DNA from: Stromatinia cepivora
Lineage: Eukaryota; Ascomycota; Leotiomycetes; Helotiales; Sclerotiniaceae
Direction: 5' to 3'
Length of the DNA stretch: 64,000 nucleotides
Assembly (NCBI GenBank): GCA_014898415.1
Contig: RCTD01000007.1
Location: 992,001-1,056,000 of the forward strand
The translations under genes were made by a program, and so were the position numbers. Shown piece after piece: positions 1 to 12,518 of the stretch. Position 1 is the stretch's first letter. Every line of letters begins with the position of its first letter. The notes under the pieces were generated by a model. The model was not told where the DNA came from. It saw only the letters and a program-made list of their open reading frames with translations, and ran no database searches.

Positions 1-3000
1 GTAGATGGTTTCTATGGTTATGGGTTTGATTAGGGTTGTGGTTTGTGGTTGCTGTGGCATTTTGGTTTGCCTATGTGATATCATTGCGAGCGTGCAGATG
101 GGCTTAGGGGATGAGGATATGCAATGTGAGATATGTTGATTATGGTCGGCGAGTTCGGGGTTTGGACATACGGTGTAGAAGGTAGCGAGAGTTGATCAGC
201 CATGCGATGGGGTAGAATTTACACGCACAAGGGGCATGTTGGAAGTGTTTCTTCGTCCTAGAGAAGTATTGTTCATGAATCATGAATTACGAATCAGGAA
301 GCTTTTCATGCATTTCATATTTTTTTCTTTTTTTTCCTCGTTTTTTCTTCACTGCTTCGTTACCTAGCTAGACAGTTTGTTTCATCATTCTTCAAGAGGA
401 GAATTCAGGATTGGATTGCAAGGTAGTAACGTCCTTTTCCAAATTCTAGGTAGCTCTGTCAGATATCAATGAATTGATGGATGACCTTGGTATCTCGACC
501 CAAACTCAAGTTGAGAACCTAGTTACATAAAAATAGAAACTTTGCATACTAGGTAACTCCATATGCATCTTATCTCATCACGTGAAAACCACTTTTTTAT
601 GTCCAGTTCGAATTCCCCATTTATTATCCCCCATTACAAGGGTGCTAGGGCTAGGTGTCAACTTACCAACGTTCGTTTGCTAAGCTCACATCATCATCAC
701 AATTCCTACCACATTACATCACATCAACACCACACTTACAATATGTTGGTAAGATAAGATCTTACCTTCGTATATTCACAATCCATTGACTTTAAAGTCT
801 TTTCTTCAACAAAGTTCATTCGTACTTTTTTAACCATTGATAAGTATTGCGTGGTTGGTTTTTCTTACATCATGTTGGTTGGTGTGTGTAGTTATCGTGT
901 CAGATTATCGTGAAACAACTTTTGAAGGTACAGATGGGAGATGGATGGATGGATTACTGTTTTCAACTCTAATTCTAACTCCATTATTATGATTTTATGC
1001 TTTTACGATTTTATGAGGCTCTAGGGAGTGGATATTTATTTCACCCCATTTTTTTGTTTTTCCTTTTCGTCAATTTTTTTTTTGGAATGGCATGATGGGG
1101 ACGTGATAATCAGTTGATTTATGGATTGATTGATGTGGATAATCATGAGAAGGAGGGTTGGGGGCCGTTACATACCAACATGACGAGTTGATGAGATGAT
1201 GACAAGGTGACAAGGTAGGTAACCTGATCGGGATGATGAGTATATTGCAATATTCGAAAGGATATACTCTACATTACGATACAATAATAAGTGTACCTGA
1301 ATATCACTTTTCCAAAGGATAGATGTAATGACCATCTGATTCTTCTCACCGAATCATTATAAGTAAGTTGTGGGTGCGTAGGGGGCGTAGGGTACGTAAG
1401 GTAGGTTAAGGAGGTGCGACTAAAATTATGATTAGGGTTACGGAGTGGAATGGGATAGTATATGTATTGGATGGAGTGGATGAATAGTACTGCGTTGCTA
1501 ACGAGGCTCTGATATGATCTGGTATTCGATGGGAATATGTATATACAATGATAAACGGAGTGAAGGGTGTAGAGTTAATGTTGAGCAGAAATTCATAGAA
1601 GAGAAGGGAAATATGGCTGAGAAGTATTGTTTCACATTATCATTATTCTTATTCTTCTATCTTTTCATGATACTATCGTTAAGATTTAAAGAAGAACCGA
1701 GCGAACGACTCTCACTCTTCTCCCATATCAAACAGATCAAGTACAAACAGTATCATCTCACCGAACTACAAATTCCACACCTTAACACACCGAAGTCCCT
1801 GTACCACATATCCTCATCCTTTTCTTCTTCTTATTTTTTTCCCCTTCCAAAAATCTCCCCACACATTCATTCCCCCTCCTCTCTTCTCTCTTCTCTCTTC
1901 TCTCTTCTCTCTTCTCTCATCAACCCATCAACTAATCAACCCACTCATCCCGCACATGGCATCGGGCCGTGACCTGCTAACTCCACTTTGCGGAAATATA
2001 CATATGCATATGCATGCATGTATGTATGTGCGTACATGGGTACCCGATGTATATGGGTATGTATGTATATGCAACATATCGGAATATCGCATGAGCTAAT
2101 GCGAATGTGGTGTATATGTAGCGGTATGCGGGGCGAGACTTTAGTGTTGTGTTTTTGTGTTACTGGATGGGGGGTTTGTGTGGATTTTTGGTGGGGGAGT
2201 GAATAGAGTGATGGATGTGATGGATGTATTTGCATGAATTGAGAGTTGAGGTGCATTGGTGATTTGTAATTTGCAGCCTTACTTTTGTTGTTTGATTTTG
2301 GGGGTTCATGCATGATATATGTAATTTTGGATTCTGTAGGGGGAGTGAAGGGAGTAGGTAGATTGATGAGTGGGTTTAAAGGGGACGGGGAATAAAAGTC
2401 ATGGGAGGGAATTACAACAGTACGCGGCTTAATTGTGGGAAGGTTGGGAGGAGGATGTATCGTGATACCATGTTGTATAGATAGATAACTTGAAAACATT
2501 GACTTGACAATATGTGCTGGGTATAATATCTAATTAATTCAAGACCTCAGATATATACATATCCTCTGCCATTAGTAGACAATCCGAAGAATTTCTTATA
2601 ACTACCTATGTAGTAATCACTCTCTTTTCGCCCTCTTGGGGTTTGGACTGGAATCCCTTGACGGCCTAGCTAGACAAGATATACAATCTTTGTAATCTTA
2701 CCATCAACAAGACCTCTCCATGCAAATTTCACCCAAAAACAACCTCCAAAACCTCATCTCTTCCAACTAGAATCTCTGAAATTGCGGAAATTCCATTGTT
2801 TGTATTATCCTCCTCTTTTCAATCTCATTTAGAAATCCATATATACCATCTATTACCCAGACAGACAGACAAATAATCAGCTATCAATATCCCAAGCCAT
2901 GATCCACACCTATAAAACAGCAATAGTTCAGGTACATCAGACTTCCCCAATCACAGGCAATTACTTAAACCCCAAGCTAATCTAACACACATATCATCAA

Positions 3001-3807
3001 TCCAATCCTCCAAATACCGCTAGAAAATGTACGCATACATGAAACCATAAGTATTCAACGATCACCCAACTTCTCGAGTTGTGCCGGACTCGAACACAGA
3101 CTACTAGTATTATAACAAAAAGTCCAGCCATAACATGGAAGAATGGATGAGATAGGAAGATATTCGTATCTGGAGGCCAAAAGATTTCAGACGCATAGAA
3201 TGGGGAGCGAGGTCTAAGTCTTCCTTTAGATGAAATACATGTGAATAAATAAAAATATTTATTGGAGATGTCTTCAACATCTAACTTCAAGCCGCTCAGA
3301 GCGTATTTCCTGCGCATTGATATATGTCAGCTGGGAAGTTCCCTACAAGATCTCTTCATTATGAACGATATCTCACTAGTCCTTGCCGTGTATCCTCTTT
3401 ACATGCATATTAGATTCCCACGATTTTTCAGCTATTACCGCACCGCAAACTACATCTCTCTAAGTATCAGAGATCATAATATAGAGAACACCTTTCGTTC
3501 ACCCCAGATACTCTTTACCACCATAATGAATGATGGACTGGTTGGCTTGCCGCTCACAAACTCAAGCTCACAGAGTAAAGCACGTATCATTGATCTGAGG
3601 ACTTGAGATTTAGGAAAATTTGTGAATGCTCAATGCCCAAACGAAAACGAATAAGTATTAATATTATATTAGTATACCAGCAACTCCAAGCTCGAGCTTT
3701 TCAGAGCCAAGCGCCATGCAAACACCATGCCATCATGTTTTTACCATCCATACCCCACCATGATTCCCCATAACCATACACGCCTTGTGAGTAATTTGTT
3801 ACTAGAA
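1..3807. other. Intergenic region, no supported gene
   Basis: No reading frame here has protein-like composition or a plausible exon chain. The sequence is AT-rich with T-tracts, GT/TG-rich stretches around 2.0-2.2 kb and a CT-rich block near 1.88 kb. Short open frames at 1514-1972, 1945-2499 and 3262-3606 are low-complexity or compositionally unlike proteins. A lone RNA polymerase III B-box-like string (GTTCGAGTCC on the minus strand near 3084-3093) has no convincing A box or tRNA fold beside it. Confidence 0.6.
1878..1919. repeat. (TCTCTTC)n pyrimidine repeat
   Basis: About six tandem copies of a 7-nt CT-only unit form a pure polypyrimidine tract inside a longer pyrimidine-rich stretch (about 1800-1920). 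Such tracts are common in fungal promoters and leaders, but no gene start could be placed just downstream on the plus strand. Confidence 0.8.
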
Positions 3808-5063
3808 CTAGAGTTTTGACCCAGCCTGCCATCTCGTCTCGTCTCTAAAATGCTCATCATTATCCCAACTCATCTCATCCCTATAATGCATCGTTGGATC
3901 CTCTGCCCTCGATGGTGGAACATCTCTGTATTGTCCATCAGCCATCAACTCCTGATTCCTCAACATAATTGCTCGATCCTTCTTCTTTCCCAATCCCATC
4001 CTCTGTCTCCTCGATCCAGTTCCATATCCCTTGCGTCGACCCATCACACTTCCCATTCCAATGGTGCGATGCTTACGATTGCAATAATATGTCCCACCGA
4101 TGACTAGAACAATGAATGCGAGAACTGTTGGAAGGGCTATGTAAAGGGAAGCACCATGGGGAGCTTTGCTCGGTGATTGACGATATGGTTCAGGTGCGGG
4201 AGAAGTAGTCACCATTAGTGTTGGTCCTTGTACGGAAGAGATTGCGGTTTTTTGAGTGGGTGTGATGAATAATGTTACATTGTTGGAGTTCATGCCCTTT
4301 AACCAGGTCTTATCTATCGCCCAGGCAATAAAACCAAGGCTGTTGCTTGTTGGGATTGATTGAAAAGCTTGTACACCTCCGCCCGATGCATTCACATAAT
4401 TTGCTTGTATAAAAACCGAGTTATTCGAGCCAGTGAAATATTCGGTATCCCAAGTAACTAATTAATGTCAATAAACACCCCAACACAATATGACAACCAC
4501 TAACCATAATATGTTTCATCGACATATACACTAGATCCATTATCCGGCTTGCAAAACGGTGCAAATTTTCCCTTGAGATTGTAGCAAATCTCAAAAGCTC
4601 CACCTCCTGTTGATGTAGGTAACACTTCGCCAGATGTAGATGTCCTCGATGTAGTTACAGAAGTAGAGGAAGTACCGGTGGCAGTCAATGTTGCCGGGCC
4701 GGCATCAATTGTTGTCGCTTTACCTTCAATTGTTGTGAGGATTGGAGTGATGGTTGAGGCATGTCCGCTGGCATCGACAGTAACCCATGGAACTAAATCT
4801 AGGTCTATGATCGAGGTTGAAGTTTCCGATGCCGAAGTTATCTTATTCGTGGCCGTAGCATCGATTGCGGTAAAAGAGGGAGTTCCAGTCGAGGGATGTT
4901 CGCTGGAGTTGATTGTATCGGATTCTGTGGAAGAATAGGTTATTATGAAAAATCCTTACTATCTGGAGGTGAGTGTTTAATGATTACCTGCTTTGGGAGC
5001 TGGAGAAGCTTCTACAATTGCATATAAAAACCCCGTTGCTATCGCAAGAAGTGACACCCGCAT
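3808..5063 (-). CDS. Ser/Thr-rich single-pass membrane surface protein
   Basis: Three exons on the minus strand (5063-4988, 4924-4505, 4457-3808) join in frame to a 381-residue protein. It starts at ATG 5063 with a signal peptide (MRVSLLAIATGFLYAIVEAS) followed by about 90 Ser/Thr-rich residues, as expected for an O-mannosylated stalk. An ectodomain follows with conserved-looking Cys (ICYNLKGKFAPFC) and the string VTWDTEYF. One transmembrane helix lies near residues 245-270 (IALPTVLAFIVLVIGGTYYC), then a basic cytoplasmic tail rich in Arg and Tyr. Introns are GTAATC...CACAG and GTTAGT...TTAG. The architecture resembles fungal wall-stress sensors (Wsc/Mid2 type), but no WSC domain is visible. 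It looks like an uncharacterised ascomycete family of type I membrane proteins. A sensor role is inference from architecture only. Confidence 0.8.
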
Positions 5064-8000
5064 TTTGCTCTTCTCCCGCCTGTCCTTTAATTGCGGGTGC
5101 ACCTTAGTGAGGATTTCGATGTTCAATGGTGTTCGATTAAATGAAGCAATTTTTGAAGTTTCGGGAACAACAAATATTCCAGAATCAATGAATGGAATTC
5201 TAGTAATAATGAGAGGAAGCTGGGGGGAGGATTCCAAAGCACGGACGCTCCTGTTCCTGACTAATAATTGACATGGGCCCATTTTTTGATGATATCTCGA
5301 TATCTCATTGGGTGTTGGTCATTTGAGTTTGATTTTATACTTCTCGGCTGTAACCGAAATTCTGGGGATAGTGTGGATAAGTGTGGATAGACTTCTTAAC
5401 TACAACTACTTCAACCTCCAATCTCGGGACCTCAAAACCTTCGATCCATTATACCCCCTTCAAACCGTATTCTGTATCCATCATACCTTCTGTTTTGAGA
5501 TTTTTCACAGAGACTTCCCCAGTAATACTGGAACGAGAGCCAAAGTATTCTATAGCATGATCTTTTGACGCTGGTGGTTCGGATTTTACCATTACAGCTA
5601 TGTGCTTAAGATTGATCCAATTCGACAACACATCGAAGGCACCACCAAGTAAAACAACAACATCTTACTCGATATGAAGATACTCTGCATTGATAAACGG
5701 GGTATCTTGAGACCATTGAACTCAAAAGTTGTCAGTATCGGGTGGTTCTAGTACATATTCACAGGAGTAGAATTGATTGAGATATACGAGCCCACAAGGC
5801 AATATTAGGGTGTTGATACTCCCATTGATATAAGTACGAAAAGGAACGAATTGATCTGAATATTCCTTTTTGGCCGTCAATACCAGTTCTCTAGTATAAT
5901 CGATTTCTTCTTTAATTAGTGGGTGTTTTTTTGTTTTGCGCGTCTTCATTACCCATGAAAATATCTTCCGTATTTACAAAAATACCGAATAAAGATTTGT
6001 TAAATTGTTTTCATAAATGCTTCATAAGCAAGTTGCTTCATCTCCTTGCGATTTTTCTGTATGATTGTACACCGAGGAAGAGTAGATGAGTAGTACTGCA
6101 TAGAAGCTACAAACCTGGTGATTCTGCGAAATTAAATAATACGAATTTCTTCTGAGATTATTTTCCAAATTTTTCTCCGTAGCTCGGGAGGTAACCCATC
6201 AAAGTCGTGGCAGCTGTGGTAGTTTAAGTTTCGATGGATTCTTCGTCGTTGGTAGACTCAAAGCATGGCTCCATGTCTGGCGATAAATTTTGGACAATCT
6301 CTGAGGAAGTAGTCAAGCATGTCATTATCGTGCTTGTGTGAGGTTCTTGTGAACTTGGTTGGGTGTGTTGTAGAAAATAAACTGGTCCTACATTGCGAAA
6401 GTAATAGTCCTATGGTAAGTTATATGTGACCGCAATTGGGATTTGGGAAGGGTAGGTAAATATTTGAATATCGGTCAGTGATGGGAAAGAAATCAGCAGA
6501 ATAATTCCTATTGTTATATTCTATGTCTTTGATAGTATCATCGACAAGCGCTTATAGATGCTTGTAACCATCGATCCACTACATTGGGGACGGCTGTTCA
6601 ATTCATGGTGATATGGTAGTTATTCTTTTAAGTGTAAAGTATTTGAAGCCAGTGAAGTCGAAACGGGAGTATTGCTTTAAAATTAGCGCAGGTAGGAAAT
6701 TAATCAGGTATAACTGGGAAATACACTCCCTGTGATTAGAAAAGCCAGTAATGGTGTAATAACAGCGTTGAATAAATACTCCAGGAAGATTAGGACCTCT
6801 TAAAATTAGCTAAAGCTCAATTCCATCACAAAGGCTATCATTAATTCACAGATATCCTGGGGTTGAGGTACCAAAATTATACAATTTTACGAACAAAAGT
6901 TTCAACTAAGCATAGTTTCTCTTGGTGATACATATATAATAGTCTAGATAGTATGATGACAGATGTTCTTTGTTGTTTCTGAAGTGGTTATGATAAAACA
7001 AACATTCGGTTAATTCAGGGGCCGAGCAGACAAGAACCACAAAGAACTCAAAATTCAGAACACTGGATATGATTTTGATGAGAAAATCTTCCTGTACAAT
7101 AGTGCTTAAGCAATTATTTATGAGCCAAAATATACTTATGATTTTCTTTGTGTATATAATTAGTGGATATATTTTTGAACGATTCATGGTGTTCGGCAAG
7201 TGAGGCTGCTAGCAAGTTGTGCTGTCGTAAAATACAAAAATAGATGTTCCTCTTGAAAATATGTTGTGAGGTATGATGGTGATGGAGATTGTGTGTTTTG
7301 AGAGAGGTTACCAAGCAATCAGCCATTCCTTCAAGTGCTTCCTGCCCTGTTGCTGCTGCGGTTAATGATCTGTGTTGTATCACAGTCTCGGGAGCATTTC
7401 ATGTCAATCCCTGGACTCCTTTTCTGAGAACAGATACAACTTCTCGCTCTCACCTCCACTCAACATATAATTGGTACTGACTGTACCATTCTCATGACTG
7501 TCAAGGATGTCGTAATCTTCCTACCTTCCCATGGCGTACCCCAAAATATTTCCCATCGGAACCTTGCATAGATATATCATAATTAGTTATCATTTGAATA
7601 TGAAATTGGTTGATTTGAGTTGCTGTTATTCGATCTCCATTGGTCAAGTCCATGGTATGAGTAATCTATATGGATTGATCTAGCGTGATATCCATTGGTC
7701 ATATGGGTTTGAAATTTGAAATGAGGCGGAGATGACTTCATTTCTTGACACGAAGATCCAATGAAATCAGTTTAGTGCTTCAGTTGAATCATGGTTCCAA
7801 ATAGGTAGATACTATTTGAGTGATATCAAAGTTTGAGCATTTTAATTTTTATGAATTTTTATATATTTGTTATGAACCTATAACTGGATGATTCATACCG
7901 TGGAAGGTTTCCAGCGGAGGAGCACTTCAATAATAATGGATAGCTACCTAGGTAGACGAATATAATCCGACTTTCTAAACGGCGGTAGGGATGCGATATC

Positions 8001-8701
8001 TGGACTTTTGCACCGTCAGCTTAGACTTTATAATATAGACTTGTGTAAAAAGCTGCGTTGATGGTGTTCTCAAAAACTTTTTGTGTTGATGACTAAACCT
8101 TTATCTGCTAGTTTCCCCAGCATAACGTCTGAGGGGGTTTAAGAGTACATTCTGCCAATAATGTTGATATTTTGCTATTTTTGACTTCTTATAGGCGACC
8201 TCAATCAAATTTTCTTACAGTATATGGTGGTAAAGAGTAGAATCATCCGAAAGTTTTCTTCTGCATTCTGACACTATTAAGATACTTGTTGCTAGAAAAG
8301 AAGAATGTCTATGGAATTGAAACACAGAAGCTTCCAAATACTCTGCGGCGCTGCTTTGAGCTGCTTCTCTTCCAATAGAAGGCGGCGTAGATAAAGGAAT
8401 AATATAACTTTAAGTTGAGATAATGCTGCATATTTTGGCTTTGGAGCCTTGGATTGATAAAGGTGCTTTGTACTAGTAAATTCCAAAGATCATCTGTCAA
8501 ATGAGCAGATTGTCCTGCCTCTCATCTAATTTCTCCAGCTATATATAGCCCATTAATACCTTCTTGACCAGTTATTGATCTAAATTAACTGCAATTTCAA
8601 ATTTGCTTCCGCCTAGCTCAACTTCGAAAGTTTCTCCTCGCACCATATTGCTTTTCTCTTTTTCTCTTCTACAAACTTTCCACACAACAACCACCGCGAC
8701 C
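5064..8701. other. Intergenic region with two doubtful short ORFs
   Basis: The first few hundred bases are the promoter of the minus-strand surface-protein gene. Two minus-strand open frames, 5722-5949 (75 codons) and 5449-5631 (60 codons), have fairly protein-like composition, but no good splice sites join them and I recognise neither. They could be relics of a lost gene. The remaining 5.9-8.5 kb is AT-rich with no supported gene. The last 160 nt are the promoter and leader of the SET-MYND gene. Confidence 0.5.
8540..8547 (+). promoter_or_regulatory. TATA-like box of the SET-MYND gene
   Basis: TATATATA lies 162 nt upstream of the chosen ATG at 8702, followed by a CT-rich leader (8640-8690) typical of fungal transcription starts. 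This is position and consensus only. Confidence 0.45.
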
Positions 8702-11403
8702 ATGGCTGCCCAACAACCCTCCCCCGCCGCTGCATCTACTCCTATTCCCTACCCTTTCACCCCATCCCCCCTCACACCCGCTCAAGCAGCTATTCCTAGT
8801 CGTATCGAATGTGCAGTAAGTATTTACTCAACCTCCGAAAGGTTTCTATATGGAGTTTCCGTTGAGCTGAACTGATTCTGCATCTCTTAGGTTCCAATAT
8901 CTATCCGCTCTTCCCTCATCCATCCCGACAGGAAGGGGCTCTATATTGATAGTGCTGTGTCCCCCGGGGATATTTTATTTACTATCAGAAAGCCCTTGTT
9001 CACTATTGTAAGTTATTTTATATTCCTCCTTCATTTTCGCTTAGCATATTCATCCTTTGATATCCAGGTGGGCATGTAACATCAAATGTCTGTTTTCTTT
9101 ACAAGATCGGGGTGTCTACTCATCGAATCAATGCCCGACCTTTAGCTTCATGTTTATTTCCTTGTATAAATACTCAAGACATATTGGCTTTTCTACCCTG
9201 CTATGTGTCTGTCTATGAGTGTATGACTACCAGTCATTCACAGTATAATTGGCACATCTGTTTGAAAGCTTTTCGATATTGTTTCCCCCTAATCCACATA
9301 TTTTCAAAATTCAGTCTTATGTGGTTAGAATTGTTCTGTAGATCATCTCTTTCCCTTAGAGCCTTGAAAAGTTACTCCACACATCCATTCAGACGTACTG
9401 AACAAATGCTTGTTCCCACATTACTTTGTCACCATACATTGTCTTTTAAGTCAAGAGACTAATCTACTGATTCCCCTATCCCTTAGCAGATTAAAGGCAA
9501 TGCACTGATCATTTTGAGCTTCTTTCTATCAATACTTCTCAACTCTTAGCACCACTGTATTCAGGGTCTGGACTCCAGTTTAGTTGAAAGCTTTCAAGCT
9601 TTGACCGTTTTGATCATTTCAAAATTCTGAATCCCCTTGTTATTAGACTATAACCCATCTATTAAACACAATGCTCAGCCCTTTCATTCATCCATGTCAT
9701 TCCACTTGCCCCACATCCCACAATACAAAACTAATCTCATTACTCATAGATCAACGATGGAACCACGGCGCGGGCAAGAACCTGCGATAATTGCTTCGCA
9801 TACCAGAACTTAAACAAGCACGAAGATGTTATCAATGTAGCCAGTAACGTCAAAAGAGGTGTAGAGGCAGAGATCAGGTTCATCCCATGCAAAAAATGCA
9901 AGGTATACTACTACTGTAGCGAGGTAAGATATATACTTTCTTGTTATTTCTCTTGTCTTGACTTCAATTCGAGAAACTAACAGGTGTAATAGGAGTGCTA
10001 CGACGCTGCGCGTGTACACCATCATCAGTATGAGTGTGCCTCATTGCGAAGAATGGTGAACAGTCGCCAAAAAGGAGCGCGCGCTTTTGTCGAAGACTGT
10101 GATGTCCGTTTTGTTCTCCGTATCCTGTGTCTCGCAAAGGGAAATCATCTTCACGGGGTACAATTGCAGGAGTATCTTACGATGCCAACCGGAGCGTCTT
10201 TTCATTTTGAGACCAAGGAGGGGCTGAAGGAAAGAAATCAGGAAATGGCAGCTATCTTGAGAGAGCATACGAAGTCGAATTTGACTGAAGATGAAATCTT
10301 ACACATTGTTTGCATTGTGAGCTATAAGCTTCGGATCCCTTGCACGATAAAAACAAGCTAATGGTTATTATTTATAGACTATCGGTCAAGGCGTCCAAGT
10401 GCAGCAAGCAATCCTACGTGAAGTCAATAGTCAGCATGGAGGTTACTGGAACACAAATACTCCCAATGGTGTCCGATGTGGTCGTAAGTAAAGCCCGTTT
10501 ACTCATATCACTTGTCCTATATCAGCAATAACACCATACTGAATCATATATTTTCAGACTGCTTCGAACCGTTCATTGCAATTATGAGAAATGATTGCAA
10601 TGCCAACACCCGCGAGTACTTCGACGGGGGTAACGTATATTCTACAAGCCAATTGTGCCATCCCTACCAACACCGAAATCACCCGTCGCTTCACGGTTGC
10701 AAACGACTATCAAAACCGCCGTACTGAACTTCTGTACAAGGAAGGGCTTGATTGCAAGTGCGCCTTATGCCTCCGAGGGGATTTAGGTCCCAAAGACGAT
10801 CTCCGAGAACGTATGCTTTCAATCCATTATGGCAATTACAACCCTCAAGCCGACAAAAAGCTAACCGAGCAACTATCTTCCGATAATAGAGTGATCCTTG
10901 AGTTAGAATCCAAAGGATTCGGCTACGATTGTCCTGGTATGAGAAATGTTTACATGAGTATGTTCTGGGGACAATTATATCGAGACCTCCGCGTTGGAGC
11001 GAGTGATTACAAAGAGTCCTTGAGACTCCTTCTCATTATCTACTACTTTATCGATCCAGTTGCGTGCCCGGCACCACTACCCGAAGAGCGCCTCGAAGTT
11101 TTATATCTCCTCATGCATGTAGCTCCCGGTGCAAACGACTCACGATTCAAGAACAGCGACGTTGTACTCCCGATTCGTAAAATCATCTATCATTGGCGCA
11201 CCAAACTCGTCTACTATTCTCAGCAAATGGGTGGCCCCAATACCACAATTGCTAAGTTCCATTACGATGCGTTTCAGAGAGATTTAAAGACTTTAGATAT
11301 GCCTGGTTATACGGATAAAGACGCTATCACTGAGGAGATGAATGAGTGGTTCAGATTGCTTAGTCTTGAGGAGATCACTTACGAGCAACTTTCTCGCACT
11401 TGA
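8702..11403 (+). CDS. SET and MYND domain protein (SMYD-like), one frameshift
   Basis: Likely a lysine methyltransferase of the SMYD type, with a MYND zinc finger inserted in a split SET domain. Six exons fit: 8702-8815, 8891-9007, 9750-9923, 9993-10316, 10378-10483, 10558-11403. Exons 1-2 give a Pro/Ala-rich N-terminus and the SET N-part (GLYIDSAVSPGDILFTIRKP). Exons 3-4 give a MYND finger: CDNC, then FIPCKKCKVYYYCSEECY, ending HHHQYEC. Exon 6 opens with the SET core (RNDCNANTREYFDG), where NDC replaces the usual NHSC. The frame then shifts: a run of five G at 10626-10630 has one base too many. With four G the frame resumes (ILQANCAIPTNTEITRRF) and continues through a Cys-rich post-SET part to the TGA at 11401. 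Length would be about 559 residues. Intron 2 (742 nt) is unusually long. The frameshift may be genuine or a homopolymer error. The substrate is unknown. Confidence 0.78.
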
Positions 11404-12003
11404 ATGTGTGAAATGAGATGCTGGCTGGGCATTTCGTGTCTGATATTACTTCGGACATCTAACAGGACTTGATTGGCATGAAATCATCATAGTTCTCTTA
11501 CAGCAGCGTATCGAGAAAATCGTGGAGGGAAAATTACGAAAGCCTAATCAAAGCAAGAACAAATAACACGCGTGATATATTGAGCGTGCACCTTGAGCCT
11601 TTACTGCGAGAGAAAACAAATTGCCAGATCATACTGATGATGAAGGTGAAGTGCATACGAGAGATAAGCACAGCGTAGATAGATGAATCACAAAGCATTG
11701 CTATAACCAACATGTTTCATTGCATAAGTGAAAGCATAGTAAAATCCTACACAAAACAGGATATACTGACCATCTCCCACAGGGACGACGCAACTCACAT
11801 CATCGACATCATTCGGTAAACAATAAGTATAGAATCGTCGATAACTGTTGGGCTTGCGAGAAAATTTAGCCACCGGACTTGCCGAGGCGAAAGCTTATGG
11901 TGGAATGTTGCAGTGCTGTATCTATAGGAAGACTTGAGGAATTAGTTGCATAGAGTTTCCGGCATACTGGTACGCTAGTAGCAGGGCTTAGAATACCCAT
12001 AAA

Positions 12004-12064
12004 AAATCCACTTTGTTGAGTTGTCTATGCATATATCGGCAAGTAAAGTATACAAAGTGGATTT
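12004..12064. repeat. Perfect 13-nt inverted repeat, 35-nt spacer
   Basis: AAATCCACTTTGT at 12004-12016 is the exact reverse complement of ACAAAGTGGATTT at 12052-12064. It could form a hairpin, serve as a paired binding site in the dehydrogenase promoter, or be the ends of a small decayed element. No target-site duplication was recognised. Confidence 0.75.
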
Positions 12065-12369
12065 ATCATTAACCGACACTATCATGCCAATTCCCTCACG
12101 ACTCAAAGACCAGAGAAGTTGTAAGAGATCGAATATCTAGTATATCATAACCATAGTGAAGCACTGCAGAAATTCTCTAGACAGCTGCAAACTTGCCATA
12201 ATCAGCTATCATGTTACTACGAACCAGTTTGGACTTACGCTTAGAGCGGGGTACATATTCCTCCGATCAAGATAGGAATACACTCAACGGTGCAATGCAT
12301 GAGTTGGGACCAAGGACAAGTACTCGGTGACTGTGATAAGCGGCTATCATGCTACTGCCAATCCTCTCC

Positions 12370-12376
12370 TATATAT
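12370..12376 (+). promoter_or_regulatory. TATA-like box of the SDR gene
   Basis: TATATAT lies about 145 nt upstream of the ATG at 12519 and is followed by an AC/CT-rich leader. The assignment rests on position and consensus. Confidence 0.45.
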
Positions 12377-12518
12377 GTCTGCTTCACACCTTTTGAGCAC
12401 ATCGCCTCCCGCAGAATATCCTTATCACACAACTTCAATCTTTGAAGCCTATTAAACTCTCAAGCTCGACACTATCAGGACAACACTATTATCTTCTGAC
12501 TGACTTAGCAACTTCATA

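Larger units (their letters stand above)
11404..12518. other. Intergenic: SET-MYND 3' flank and SDR promoter
   Basis: No supported gene. The left part is the 3' flank of the SET-MYND gene. The right part is the promoter of the dehydrogenase at 12519. It contains a 13-nt inverted repeat (12004-12064), two related phrases (CAGCTATCATGTTACT near 12203 and CGGCTATCATGCTACT near 12345) and a TATA-like box near 12370. Confidence 0.55.

Noticed and set aside
1945..2499. A 184-codon minus-strand open frame
   Set aside because: Pro/His/Ile-rich composition from GT-rich DNA; no family, no splice support.
3061..3120. Possible tRNA on the minus strand (GTTCGAGTCC)
   Set aside because: The T-stem does not pair and no A box lies at the right distance; only a lone B-box match.
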